In this document: piece by piece, positions 28,310-36,801 of the stretch
How the letters are laid out: each line of letters opens with the position of its first letter
How positions within the stretch are numbered: the first letter of the stretch is position 1
The notes under the pieces: generated by a model
Databases searched by the model: none
Seen by the model: the letters and a program-made list of their open reading frames with translations, nothing else
Told to the model about the DNA's origin: nothing
Translations under genes and position numbers: made by a program
From: Flavobacterium orientale
GTDB taxonomy: Bacteria > Bacteroidota > Bacteroidia > Flavobacteriales > Flavobacteriaceae
Assembly (NCBI RefSeq): GCF_014638005.1
Contig: NZ_BMFG01000003.1
Location: forward strand, 157,255 to 221,254
Length of the DNA stretch: 64,000 nucleotides
Direction: 5' to 3'

Positions 28310-30181
28310 TTATCTTCCCATATAAATCAAAAGAACAGAAACATCAGAAGGCGAAACACCACTTATACGAGATGCCTGCGAAACAGTAACAGGACGAATC
28401 TTTTTTAATTTTTCTTTTGCTTCAATTGACATTGATTTTATCTTATCATAATCAAAATGTTCAGGAATTTGAAGATCTTCAAGGCGTTTTAATTTATCAG
28501 CATTATTACGTTCCTTTTCTATGTAGCCTGAATATTTGACTTGTATTTCTGCTTGTTCTACAATTTCTTGGTCTAAATCATTCTCAGCTATATAATTTTT
28601 CACTCTATCAAACAAAACAATATCTTCTAAATCAATTTGAGGTCTAGAAAAAACTTTAAACATTTTATCAGATTGAGTCATTAAAGCACTTCCTTTTGAC
28701 TCTAATACCGGGTTTGCTTCTTCTGGAGAAATACTTGTTTCTTTGAAATAATTGACTAATTTATCTGACTCGTAAAACTTATATTCCATTCGTTTTAAAC
28801 GCTCTTCGGAAGCCAAACCAATAGCATAACCTTTTGGGGTAAGTCTTTGGTCTGCGTTATCTTGACGCAATAAAGTTCTAAATTCAGCTCTCGAAGTAAA
28901 CATTCTGTAGGGTTCTTCGGTTCCTTTCGTGATTAAATCATCAATTAACACGCCAATATAAGCTTCATCACGTTTCAGTATAAACGGATCACGCTCTTGT
29001 ACTTTTAGAGCGGCATTAATTCCAGCCATTAATCCTTGAGAAGCCGCTTCTTCATAACCTGTAGTTCCGTTAATTTGCCCAGCAAAAAACAAACCATCAA
29101 CTAACTTAGTTTCTAGCGTGTGTTTTAATTGTGTTGGCGGAAAATAATCATATTCAATAGCATAACCCGGTCTAAAAAACTTTACATTTTCAAATCCCAC
29201 TACAGAACGTAACGCTTTAAATTGTACTTCTTCAGGTAACGATGTAGAAAATCCATTTACATAAACCTCAACAGTATCCCACCCTTCAGGCTCAACAAAT
29301 AGTTGATGTCTTTCCTTGTCTGCAAAACGATTAATCTTATCTTCAATTGATGGACAATATCTTGGTCCTGTACTTTGAATTCTTCCATTAAACATGGGTG
29401 AACGGTCAAAACCTTCACGCAACAATTCGTGAACTGTCTCTGAAGTATATGTCATCCAACACGATTTTTGATGTTGTAATGGTTTTGAACTTTCCAAATA
29501 TGAGAATTTATGAGGTATTTCATCACCTTTTTCTTCTCTCATTTTCGAATAATCCAAAGACCTTCCATCAACTCTAGGAGGTGTTCCGGTTTTCATTCTT
29601 CCGGAATTAAAACCAATCGCAACCAAATCTTCTGTAATGCCATAAGCGGCACTTTCCCCAGCTCTTCCTCCTCCAAATTGTTTTTCTCCAATATGAATCA
29701 AACCGTTCAAAAAAGTACCGTTAGTCAAAACAACAGATTTTGCTTTTATATGAATTCCTAGGGATGTTTTAATCCCAACTACTTTATTATTTTCTATTAG
29801 CAAACCACCAACCATTTCTTGATAAAAATCAAGATTAGGTGTTCGTTCTAACATCAAACGCCATTCTTCTGCAAAACGCATTCTGTCACTTTGAACTCTA
29901 GGCGACCACATCGCCGGACCTTTAGACTTGTTGAGCATTTTGAATTGAATCGCCGTTTTATCAGAAACTAATCCTGAAAAACCACCCAAGGCATCAATTT
30001 CTCTAACAATTTGCCCTTTGGCAATTCCTCCCATGGCTGGATTACAAGACATTTGCCCAATTGTTTGCAAATTCATGGTAACCAAAAGTGTTTTAGCCCC
30101 CATATTTGCGGCAGCAGCAGCAGCTTCTGAACCGGCATGTCCGGCTCCAACAACAATTACATCATATACCTCTTGAAACAT
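28310..30181 (-). CDS. mnmG: tRNA uridine-5-carboxymethylaminomethyl modification enzyme MnmG (GidA)
   Basis: The 623-residue FAD-binding subunit of the MnmEG complex, which modifies U34 in the wobble position of several tRNAs. The N-terminal FAD motif is VVGAGHAGSEAA. The GidA signatures GGIAKGQIVREIDALGG and TGPRYCPSIEDKI (with the catalytic cysteine) are present, as is GQINGTTGYEEAASQGL. The C-terminal domain ends ISGVSPSDVSVLLIYMGR. It lies 17 bp downstream of ybeY and is flanked by two parS-like sites. mnmG lies near the replication origin in many bacteria; here that is suggested only by the parS sites. Confidence 0.97.
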   Translation of the reverse strand: MFQEVYDVIVVGAGHAGSEAAAAAANMGAKTLLVTMNLQTIGQMSCNPAMGGIAKGQIVREIDALGGFSGLVSDKTAIQFKMLNKSKGPAMWSPRVQSDRMRFAEEWRLMLERTPNLDFYQEMVGGLLIENNKVVGIKTSLGIHIKAKSVVLTNGTFLNGLIHIGEKQFGGGRAGESAAYGITEDLVAIGFNSGRMKTGTPPRVDGRSLDYSKMREEKGDEIPHKFSYLESSKPLQHQKSCWMTYTSETVHELLREGFDRSPMFNGRIQSTGPRYCPSIEDKINRFADKERHQLFVEPEGWDTVEVYVNGFSTSLPEEVQFKALRSVVGFENVKFFRPGYAIEYDYFPPTQLKHTLETKLVDGLFFAGQINGTTGYEEAASQGLMAGINAALKVQERDPFILKRDEAYIGVLIDDLITKGTEEPYRMFTSRAEFRTLLRQDNADQRLTPKGYAIGLASEERLKRMEYKFYESDKLVNYFKETSISPEEANPVLESKGSALMTQSDKMFKVFSRPQIDLEDIVLFDRVKNYIAENDLDQEIVEQAEIQVKYSGYIEKERNNADKLKRLEDLQIPEHFDYDKIKSMSIEAKEKLKKIRPVTVSQASRISGVSPSDVSVLLIYMGR

Positions 30182-30198
30182 TCTTTTATCTTTACGTT

Positions 30199-30636
30199 TT
30201 ATTGTTGTTTAGTCTTGTTCTGTTCCACGTGGAACATTTCGATTTTTTCGTCTTCTTTTGATCTCATCGTTGTTTTCTCTTGTTTGGTTTTATCTTTAAA
30301 ACCACAGAAATGCAAAACACCATGGGCCATTACTCGTTTGAGTTCCTCTTCAAAACTAACGTTATACTTCTTAGCATTATCAGCAATTCTTTCCACAGAA
30401 ACAAAAATATCACCATGTAATACATTTCCTATTGAGTAGTCAAAGCTGATAATGTCAGTAAAAGTATCGTGATTTAAATAATCAAGATTGATTTTGTGTA
30501 GATAAACATCGTCACAAAAAATATAATTGATATCTCCTACCTTCTTTTGTTCTGAAAGTATCACATGTTTTAACCAACTTTTGAAAGTTCGCTCAGGGTT
30601 TAATTTGAATTTTGTCTCGTAATGAAAACTAATCAT
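30199..30636 (-). CDS. ybeY: Endoribonuclease YbeY (16S rRNA maturation)
   Basis: A 145-residue metal-dependent endoribonuclease acting in 16S rRNA 3' maturation and ribosome quality control. The family metal site HxxxHxxxxxH is seen as HGVLHFCGFKD: H105 and H109 are kept, but the third position is D115 instead of His. From memory this substitution is usual in Bacteroidota YbeY. The start overlaps the end of the DUF4175 gene by 8 bp, so it is translationally coupled. Its last codons encode MFHVEQ and contain a perfect parS-like palindrome, so the C-terminal tail appears shaped by a DNA site. Confidence 0.94.
   Translation of the reverse strand: MISFHYETKFKLNPERTFKSWLKHVILSEQKKVGDINYIFCDDVYLHKINLDYLNHDTFTDIISFDYSIGNVLHGDIFVSVERIADNAKKYNVSFEEELKRVMAHGVLHFCGFKDKTKQEKTTMRSKEDEKIEMFHVEQNKTKQQ
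30221..30236. promoter_or_regulatory. parS-like centromere site B (inside ybeY)
   Basis: TGTTCCACGTGGAACA is a perfect 16-bp palindrome fitting the ParB-binding consensus. It lies within the ybeY 3' coding end (codons 135-139, F-H-V-E-Q), 1.9 kb from site A on the other side of mnmG. Confidence 0.85.
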
Positions 30637-33600
30637 TTTTCTTAAAATAGTCTTGTACTTTTTGATTGAAACCGGGCCTCAAAGGTAACGTTTGTCTGTT
30701 TAAAATCTCAATACTATTCAAATATTCTTGCAATGCAGGCGATATTGGCTTTGTTCCTGAATTATAATTATTTTTATTGGTTTGAGATTCTCTCTTTGTA
30801 TCCTCTCCCTGCTCTTGAATTGCTTTCTCTAATTTCAGCATTTCATACTTTATGTTCAGCATCTTTTGAAGTACTTCATTTTTAAAACCTTTGTTTAGAA
30901 TTTGCTTTTCTGCATCTTTCATTTGATTAATGACACGTTGGCCATCAGGAGTTAATCCTTGTTTTTCAAGAGCGTTTTGTAGTTGCTCTCGCAATCGTCT
31001 TTGTTCTTTATAAATTTCCATTAGTTCTTTTGCATTTTCTTCGCCATCACCACTTCCTTGACCCCCTTGCCCTTCCTTGCCGGGTTTTTCACCTTTCTTT
31101 TCACCTTTCTCACCATCTTTACCTTCTCCGGGTTTATCTCCTTTTTCCATTCCTTCTTTAACTTTCTCGCCCAAACCTTGTTGTTTTTGAATGATATCAG
31201 GAAGTTGACCGCTTCCACCTTGTCCGGGTTTTGGCATACCTTTTCCTGAACCTGAAGACTGCATTTGCATTTGCATTGAATTCAAGACATCACTTAAAAA
31301 ATCAGCCAAACGATTAGCTGCTGAAGTAGTATATTGTTGATGAGAAACACCTCTTGAAATATTCGCTTCAGCTAAGACTTCTAACGATTTATCTACGTTA
31401 TAATGAACGTTTCCTATCTCTTCAGTAATTCGTTCAGTGATCATTGGGTTTCTCAACGACATGGCAAACAAGCTGTCGTCAACATGTTTAAATTGTAATT
31501 TTAAATCTTGTTGCTTTTTTAAATTTGAATTATATGAAGGAGCACCTTTTTTTAATCCTTTGAATTGCTTCATTAAATCTTCTTGTGAAAATGAAAAGGC
31601 CAATAAATTATCCAGAATTTGACGCATCATTTTTACATCTTCTTCTAGTTGTTCCATTTCTCCGCCTGACATGCTTTCCATCATACTTTGGCTCATTTGC
31701 TTCATTTTTTCCGCAGCTTTTTTCTGCTTTGGTTTGGCACTTTCCTTTTTGTCTTTTTGAAGCTCTTCAGAGGCTTTTTTCATGTCCTCTTTGATGCTTT
31801 TCTCTTGATTTTCATCAGAAGGAATATCCATTGGCTTGTTTAGTTCTTTATTGTCTTTGTCTAATTGACGAAGTTCTTCTTGAATTTTATCAAATTCTTT
31901 ATTCAATTCATTTTGATTGGCTTCCTTATTTTGATTGTCATCATTAGAAAGTTTTTCCTGTTTCTCTGCAAGCTTGTCCAGCTTTGAAGCCAATTGTTCT
32001 GCCTTTTTTTCAACATAATATCTTTTGGTGAGTTCCACCAATTGTTCCAAATTTTTTGACTGATTCTTAGCATTTTGTTTGAATTTGTCCAATTTGTCAA
32101 ACAAATCCTCTTCCTCTAATTTGTCTGAAAGTTTTTGTAACTCTTCTAACAACTTTTCGTTTTCTTCAGCTTCCTTTTGAGCATTTTCCATTCTTTTTTC
32201 TAATTCTTGTTTGAATGGATCGTTTTCTGATTTGAAATCTTTTAAATTTTCTTCCAATTTCTTAGAAAATTCTTTCATCATCTGCTCTTGTTGTTTTTGA
32301 CGATTTATGAAATCATTAATTTTTTGTTTGTCTTTAAAGTTTAATTCTTTGTTTTCTTTTCCAAGTTTTTTCAATTGATCAAGCTCCGACATTTGTTTGT
32401 CTTGATTTTTAATTGATTTGGTTAATCCTTGAATATTATCATTTTTCTGTTGTAATAATTGATCTACTTGCTCTTCTTGAGTTGCAATTCTATCTGAAAA
32501 TACAATTGATTTAGAGCTTTTAAAATTATGAATAGCATCATTATCGAATACTTCAAAATAATAATCATAAGAAACCCCTTCTTCTAAATTCAAATTGGTT
32601 GGAAACGTATAAATAAATTGGTCAAAAACATCATTATTAACCTTTAAAGCCACTTTTTTTAATTCATTCGGCTTGTCTTTTGGGTAATAAACAATTTGTA
32701 GCTTAGAAAGCCCGTAATCATCTGTGACCTGACCAATTAAAATGTTTTTTCCCGTTTGCAAACTATCAGGAGCAGTAGTTACTGCAATGGAAGGATACTG
32801 ATCTTTTATTGTAGCAATTTGATAGTTTAGTTTTTCATAATGCTTAGCATTCTCATTAGAAGTAAGTATTTGATATTCTGTGTTTTGTGAAATAGTTTTA
32901 TTAAATTTATAGTTGTTATTCTCTAAAGCAAAGGGTTGATTGGTTTGAAAGTCACTCCATTCAATCAAGGTCGTAGCAATAGAATTTACTTTCCAAGTTA
33001 CACGGGTACCTTCAGGAACAACAGCATTACCGATTCCTTTTACCACTTCCGCTTTTCTATTGAGATATCCTGGAAATTGTAAAAGCATTTCAAAATTAAC
33101 TATAGAAGGTGTTTCAATGATTTGAAGTTCAAAATCTTGCGAGGTAACCGAATTTGCAGTTAAATAAAAAACTACATTCTTTTTTAAATTAGTAAAGCGG
33201 TATTCAAATGTTCCCGGTTTTGTTGATTCCATAAAATAGCTTTCATCGCCACTATTAATCATGACATTTTCAGGTACAATCTTTCCAACTGTTTTTATTT
33301 GTAAAAGAAAGTCAGAGCCTTGCTCTGAAACCAATTTATTATTTTCAACAACAAAAGAAAACGGAGCCGGTGGTGAAAAGCGTTCGTTGTATCGAACAAC
33401 GCGGTTCATACTATCCGATAATAAATTGGAATTGCCACTAAGCATAAAAAAAGCAATGAAAACAATTGGCACAATAGCCCAAGGCAAGTATTTTCTATTT
33501 GATTTAAAATTCACCGCATTGCTAAACGGAATGGGCTGTAACGATTTAGCCTTTTGTTCGATTGAAGCAAGTAACAATTCTGATTTTTGAGTTGACGTTG

Positions 33601-33943
33601 CTAACTGTAAAAAATTAGTCAACTTATCGCTAACCTCAGAAAAGTGATTCCCAATTATTTGTGAGGCCTGACTATAGTCAATCCCCTTTTGAAGTTTGAA
33701 CAACTTAAAAATCGGAAACAGTATAAAACGGAATAGCAGGAATAATTCCACCGCAATAAACGACCAGAATAATACTTTTCTACCTAAAGGACTCAGCCAA
33801 AGAAAATATTCAATCAGAAGCGTAAAAATAAAATAAAGTAAACCCAAACCTATAAAGAAAATCAATCCTTTGAGGAGTTCGTTGGTGTAAAATTTCTTAA
33901 TGAAATCTTCTAATTTTTGATATATCAGCGACTTTGTTTCCAA
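30629..33943 (-). CDS. DUF4175 family membrane protein
   Basis: A 1104-residue Bacteroidota protein of the DUF4175 type. Three hydrophobic segments lie in the first 170 residues (about 20-45, 58-80 and 152-170). A beta-rich extracytoplasmic part (about 175-490) follows, then very long Lys/Glu/Gln coiled coils (about 490-760). A low-complexity Gly/Lys/Pro/Glu tract lies at about 898-971. The C-terminal segment (KPISPALQEYLNSIEILNRQTLPLRPGFN) is recognisable in family members. Function is unknown; the topology suggests a cytoplasmic-membrane protein with a large periplasmic coiled-coil arm. It leads the operon with ybeY and mnmG, overlapping ybeY by 8 bp. Confidence 0.88.
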   Translation of the reverse strand: METKSLIYQKLEDFIKKFYTNELLKGLIFFIGLGLLYFIFTLLIEYFLWLSPLGRKVLFWSFIAVELFLLFRFILFPIFKLFKLQKGIDYSQASQIIGNHFSEVSDKLTNFLQLATSTQKSELLLASIEQKAKSLQPIPFSNAVNFKSNRKYLPWAIVPIVFIAFFMLSGNSNLLSDSMNRVVRYNERFSPPAPFSFVVENNKLVSEQGSDFLLQIKTVGKIVPENVMINSGDESYFMESTKPGTFEYRFTNLKKNVVFYLTANSVTSQDFELQIIETPSIVNFEMLLQFPGYLNRKAEVVKGIGNAVVPEGTRVTWKVNSIATTLIEWSDFQTNQPFALENNNYKFNKTISQNTEYQILTSNENAKHYEKLNYQIATIKDQYPSIAVTTAPDSLQTGKNILIGQVTDDYGLSKLQIVYYPKDKPNELKKVALKVNNDVFDQFIYTFPTNLNLEEGVSYDYYFEVFDNDAIHNFKSSKSIVFSDRIATQEEQVDQLLQQKNDNIQGLTKSIKNQDKQMSELDQLKKLGKENKELNFKDKQKINDFINRQKQQEQMMKEFSKKLEENLKDFKSENDPFKQELEKRMENAQKEAEENEKLLEELQKLSDKLEEEDLFDKLDKFKQNAKNQSKNLEQLVELTKRYYVEKKAEQLASKLDKLAEKQEKLSNDDNQNKEANQNELNKEFDKIQEELRQLDKDNKELNKPMDIPSDENQEKSIKEDMKKASEELQKDKKESAKPKQKKAAEKMKQMSQSMMESMSGGEMEQLEEDVKMMRQILDNLLAFSFSQEDLMKQFKGLKKGAPSYNSNLKKQQDLKLQFKHVDDSLFAMSLRNPMITERITEEIGNVHYNVDKSLEVLAEANISRGVSHQQYTTSAANRLADFLSDVLNSMQMQMQSSGSGKGMPKPGQGGSGQLPDIIQKQQGLGEKVKEGMEKGDKPGEGKDGEKGEKKGEKPGKEGQGGQGSGDGEENAKELMEIYKEQRRLREQLQNALEKQGLTPDGQRVINQMKDAEKQILNKGFKNEVLQKMLNIKYEMLKLEKAIQEQGEDTKRESQTNKNNYNSGTKPISPALQEYLNSIEILNRQTLPLRPGFNQKVQDYFKKND

Positions 33944-33970
33944 TTTATTTTACTCGTTTATTATAACTTA

Positions 33971-33998
33971 TAAAAGTACAATTTTATTTTTTAGTCAA
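33971..33998 (-). promoter_or_regulatory. Promoter of the DUF4175-ybeY-mnmG operon
   Basis: On the minus strand TTG (33996-33998, within TTTTGAC) is followed after 17 nt by TACTTTTA (33971-33978). Both the elements and the spacing fit Bacteroidota promoters, 28 nt upstream of the DUF4175 start. Confidence 0.55.
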
Positions 33999-34589
33999 AA
34001 GTTAAATATTATCTAATGAAATCGGGTGCAAAAAGGGGATATAAAACATAATTTCCGTTTAAAACTAAACCGTAAATAGTACAACAAGTACGTATCCTAA
34101 AAAATTAAAAAACCAACGCATTAGTTCTTTCTAAAGAACGACAAGAATTCTATTTTGTGGAAGCTGTTGAAAAATTGCTTACGTAGTAATTCAAATTTTT
34201 GATTTGAATGCGTCGAAGAAAAGAAACTAATTGATAGCAAATCACCTTTTTAAAACACTAATTCAACTGTTTAAAATTTGGTTTTTATTAACAAGAAATA
34301 ACATAGGATTGAAAGTTTTAACATTCATGGCTTCACCATGGCTTTACTATGGGATTACTATGGGATTACCATGGAGTTATCAAAGTAAAATAGTTGTAGG
34401 AAAACACACTTATGAAAAAAGCTTTTTTAAACTACAGAATTAATGCTTGTTTCTATTATGACAATTGATTGCATTTTTAAAGAAAAACGTAGCTTAATGA
34501 ACTCAGAAACTATGCAATCACACTCTTCTTATGCTGTTAAATTTACATTTTAAATAATTTCATGAAACGAGTAATAAAAATTGAAAATG
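33999..34589. other. Long intergenic region with little recognisable content
   Basis: Between the divergent DUF4175 and gltX genes. It holds the 11-bp tandem repeat at 34327-34381 and otherwise no gene I can support. A 24-codon stop-free stretch near 34113-34186 (reading ALVLSKERQEFYFVEAVEKL) looks protein-like and may be a gene remnant, but it is too short to judge. A 70-codon reading frame at 34231-34443 crosses the repeat and resembles no family I know. Confidence 0.5.
34327..34381 (+). repeat. Five tandem copies of an 11-bp repeat
   Basis: Five consecutive 11-bp units, each beginning ATGG: ATGGCTTCACC, ATGGCTTTACT, ATGGGATTACT, ATGGGATTACC and ATGGAGTTATC. The consensus is roughly ATGGgaTTACt. 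The period is not a multiple of three, so it is not a coding repeat. It lies 236 bp upstream of gltX in the long intergenic region. Confidence 0.85.
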
Positions 34590-34598
34590 TATCTTTGC
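34590..34598 (+). promoter_or_regulatory. -7 promoter element of gltX
   Basis: TATCTTTGC matches TAnnTTTG and lies 19 nt upstream of the gltX start. Confidence 0.5.
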
Positions 34599-34617
34599 AC
34601 AAAATTCAAGAAATATC

Positions 34618-36129
34618 ATGTCAAAACCAGTAAGAGTACGATTTGCTCCAAGTCCAACCGGCCCGTTGCATATTGGTGGTGTTAGAACTGCATTATTCAA
34701 TTATTTATTTGCCAAAAAACACAACGGTGTGTTCTTTTTAAGAATAGAAGATACCGATCAAAACCGATTTGTTGCCGGAGCAGAGCACTATATTTTTGAG
34801 GCCTTAGAATGGTTGGGGATTTCTCCTGATGAAACGGTGAATAAAAACGAAAAGTTTGGACCCTATCGTCAGAGCGAGCGAAAAGCGATTTACAAACAAT
34901 ATGCCGATCAATTGATAAATTCAGGTTGGGCCTATTATGCTTTTGATACTGCTGAGGCTTTGGATTTGCACAGAAAACAACACGAAGAACAAGGAAAAAC
35001 ATTTATTTATAACTGGCACAATCGTGAAAAGTTGGACACTTCTTTGGTACTTTCTAAAGAGGAAACTGATAGAAGAATTGCGTCAGGAGAGGATTTTGTG
35101 ATTCGTTTTAAGACTCCGGTAAATGAGGTTTTGGAACTAAAAGACATCATTCGTGGTGATATAAAATTTGACACTAATTTATTAGATGATAAGGTTTTGT
35201 TTAAAAGTGACGGAATGCCAACCTATCATTTGGCTAACATTGTTGATGATCATTTGATGGAAACTTCGCATGTTATTCGTGGCGAAGAATGGCTGCCTTC
35301 ACTCCCACTTCACAGTTTGCTTTATCAAGCTTTTGGCTGGGAATCTCCCGAATTTGCTCATTTACCATTGATTTTAAAACCAATTGGTAATGGAAAATTA
35401 TCAAAAAGAGATGGAGATAAAATGGGATTCCCTGTGTTTCCTTTAGAGTGGAAAACAGACGAAGGAATTTCATCAGGATATAGAGAAAAAGGATATTTTC
35501 CGGAAGCGGTGATTAACTTTTTAGCTTTATTAGGCTGGAATGATGGAACGGACCAAGAATTGTTTAGCTTAGATGAACTGGTTGAAAAATTTGACTTGAA
35601 TCGTGTTCACAAAGCGGGTGCTAAATTTGACCCAGAAAAAAACAAATGGTTTAATCATCAGTATTTGCAACAACAAAGCGATGAAAGTTTGGTAGATGCA
35701 TTTAAGAAAATGATTGTAGACAAAACGGGGAAATGTGATTTCTCCTTCATCGAAATGACAAAAATCGTAAGTTTAATTAAAGAACGAGCCAATTTTGTTT
35801 CCGATTTTTGGGAATTAGCCGACTACTTCTTTGAAGCACCAACATCTTATGATGAAAAAGCATCAAAAAATTGGAAACCAGAAACACCTGATTTGATGAA
35901 ACAAGTAATTGAAGTTTTAGAATCGATAGAAGATTTTACTTCTTTGAACATTGAAACCCTCTTAAAAGAATGGATGACAACCAATGAAATTGGCATGGGA
36001 AAAGTAATGCAACCGCTTCGATTGAGTTTGGTTGGGGCTTTAAAAGGGCCGCATTTGTTTGATATTATTGAGATGATTGGGAAAGATGAAACTGTTAAAA
36101 GGATTGATAAAGCAATAAACAATATATAA
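34618..36129 (+). CDS. gltX: Glutamyl-tRNA synthetase
   Basis: A 503-residue class I aminoacyl-tRNA synthetase charging tRNA-Glu. The HIGH motif is present as PSPTGPLHIGG near residues 11-21 and the KMSKS-type loop as KLSKR at 260-264. The four-residue HVIRGEEWL motif lies between. Length is normal for bacterial GluRS. It is transcribed alone, with its own -7 element and a bidirectional terminator shared with the convergent small lipoprotein gene. Confidence 0.97.
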   Translation: MSKPVRVRFAPSPTGPLHIGGVRTALFNYLFAKKHNGVFFLRIEDTDQNRFVAGAEHYIFEALEWLGISPDETVNKNEKFGPYRQSERKAIYKQYADQLINSGWAYYAFDTAEALDLHRKQHEEQGKTFIYNWHNREKLDTSLVLSKEETDRRIASGEDFVIRFKTPVNEVLELKDIIRGDIKFDTNLLDDKVLFKSDGMPTYHLANIVDDHLMETSHVIRGEEWLPSLPLHSLLYQAFGWESPEFAHLPLILKPIGNGKLSKRDGDKMGFPVFPLEWKTDEGISSGYREKGYFPEAVINFLALLGWNDGTDQELFSLDELVEKFDLNRVHKAGAKFDPEKNKWFNHQYLQQQSDESLVDAFKKMIVDKTGKCDFSFIEMTKIVSLIKERANFVSDFWELADYFFEAPTSYDEKASKNWKPETPDLMKQVIEVLESIEDFTSLNIETLLKEWMTTNEIGMGKVMQPLRLSLVGALKGPHLFDIIEMIGKDETVKRIDKAINNI

Positions 36130-36132
36130 AAC

Positions 36133-36158
36133 AAAAGCCCTGAAAATTCAGGGCTTTT
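36133..36158. terminator. Bidirectional rho-independent terminator
   Basis: Perfect 12-bp inverted repeat (AAAAGCCCTGAA and complement) with a 2-nt loop and flanking T/A runs, between convergent gltX and the small lipoprotein gene. Confidence 0.88.
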
Positions 36159-36161
36159 TGG

Positions 36162-36551
36162 TTAGTCATTATGATTAGTTCTCGAATATTTAAGACCCTC
36201 ATCTGAAGCTGAACACAATGAATCATTTGAAATTTTTCTAAATTCATGTGTTTGGACTCCTCCTGCAATTCCTCCACCGGGAGATGGTGTAATCTTTATA
36301 GTTGTTCCGTCTTCCCATTCCCATGTACCTGTTAAAGGGTTACTATTTATTGGTCCCCAACCTTGTTGATATTCTCCATCTTCTCCAAAATAATAATAAT
36401 CATAATAGTAAAAAGGAGCACCTAATCCTTTGTACCAGTAACCAAAAATTTTAGATTGATTTACTCCTTGAGAATCATTGTTGTTAGAATCATCATTACT
36501 ACATGACACTAAAAAGAGAAACACACTTGATAATAATAAAAATTTTTTCAT
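36162..36551 (-). CDS. Small uncharacterised lipoprotein
   Basis: A 129-residue protein with a clear lipoprotein signal (lipobox LVSC, C17) followed by a Ser/Asn/Asp-rich spacer. The mature part is aromatic-rich (FYYYDYYYFGEDGEY) and has a GTWEWEDGTTIKITPSPGGG segment, reminiscent of lipocalin-like calycin domains in small Bacteroidota lipoproteins. I do not recognise a specific family and assign no function. It is monocistronic, with two overlapping candidate -7 elements upstream. Confidence 0.7.
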   Translation of the reverse strand: MKKFLLLSSVFLFLVSCSNDDSNNNDSQGVNQSKIFGYWYKGLGAPFYYYDYYYFGEDGEYQQGWGPINSNPLTGTWEWEDGTTIKITPSPGGGIAGGVQTHEFRKISNDSLCSASDEGLKYSRTNHND

Positions 36552-36574
36552 AAAAATAAATTAAAGATTATTTT

Positions 36575-36582
36575 CAAATCTA
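36575..36582 (-). promoter_or_regulatory. -7 promoter element of the small lipoprotein gene
   Basis: Minus strand reads TAGATTTG (TAnnTTTG), 24 nt upstream of the start. An identical TAGATTTG lies at 36594-36601, so either could be used. Confidence 0.42.
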
Positions 36583-36789
36583 AAATAATTAATCAAATCT
36601 AAGAAAATTTATATAAAATATTTATTCATAATAATATACTTGATTTAGGTTTATAATTCAAAAATATAATTTCAAAAGGATTCTATAATTTTTATATTTT
36701 TCAAGTTATTGTCGTAGTACTGTTTAAAGAAGAAACCGTTAAAAGAATACTAAAAGCGACAGAAAAAATTTAATTTTGTTAAAAGGTTT

Positions 36790-36797
36790 TACTTTTG
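36790..36797 (+). promoter_or_regulatory. -7 promoter element of the 36802 gene
   Basis: TACTTTTG matches TAnnTTTG and ends 4 nt before the ATG, implying a leaderless transcript if used. Confidence 0.42.
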
Positions 36798-36801
36798 TGA
36801 C

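Noticed and set aside
31021..31249. Small proteins on either strand within the DUF4175 gene
   Set aside because: They are shadows of the low-complexity coding tract of the large gene and have no independent start signals.
34231..34443. Protein-coding gene of 70 codons
   Set aside because: It crosses the 11-bp tandem repeat, whose period is not a multiple of three, resembles no known family and lies in a region of non-coding character.
33944..34617. Riboswitch or T-box leader upstream of gltX
   Set aside because: The -7 element lies 19 nt before the start codon, leaving no room for a structured leader.
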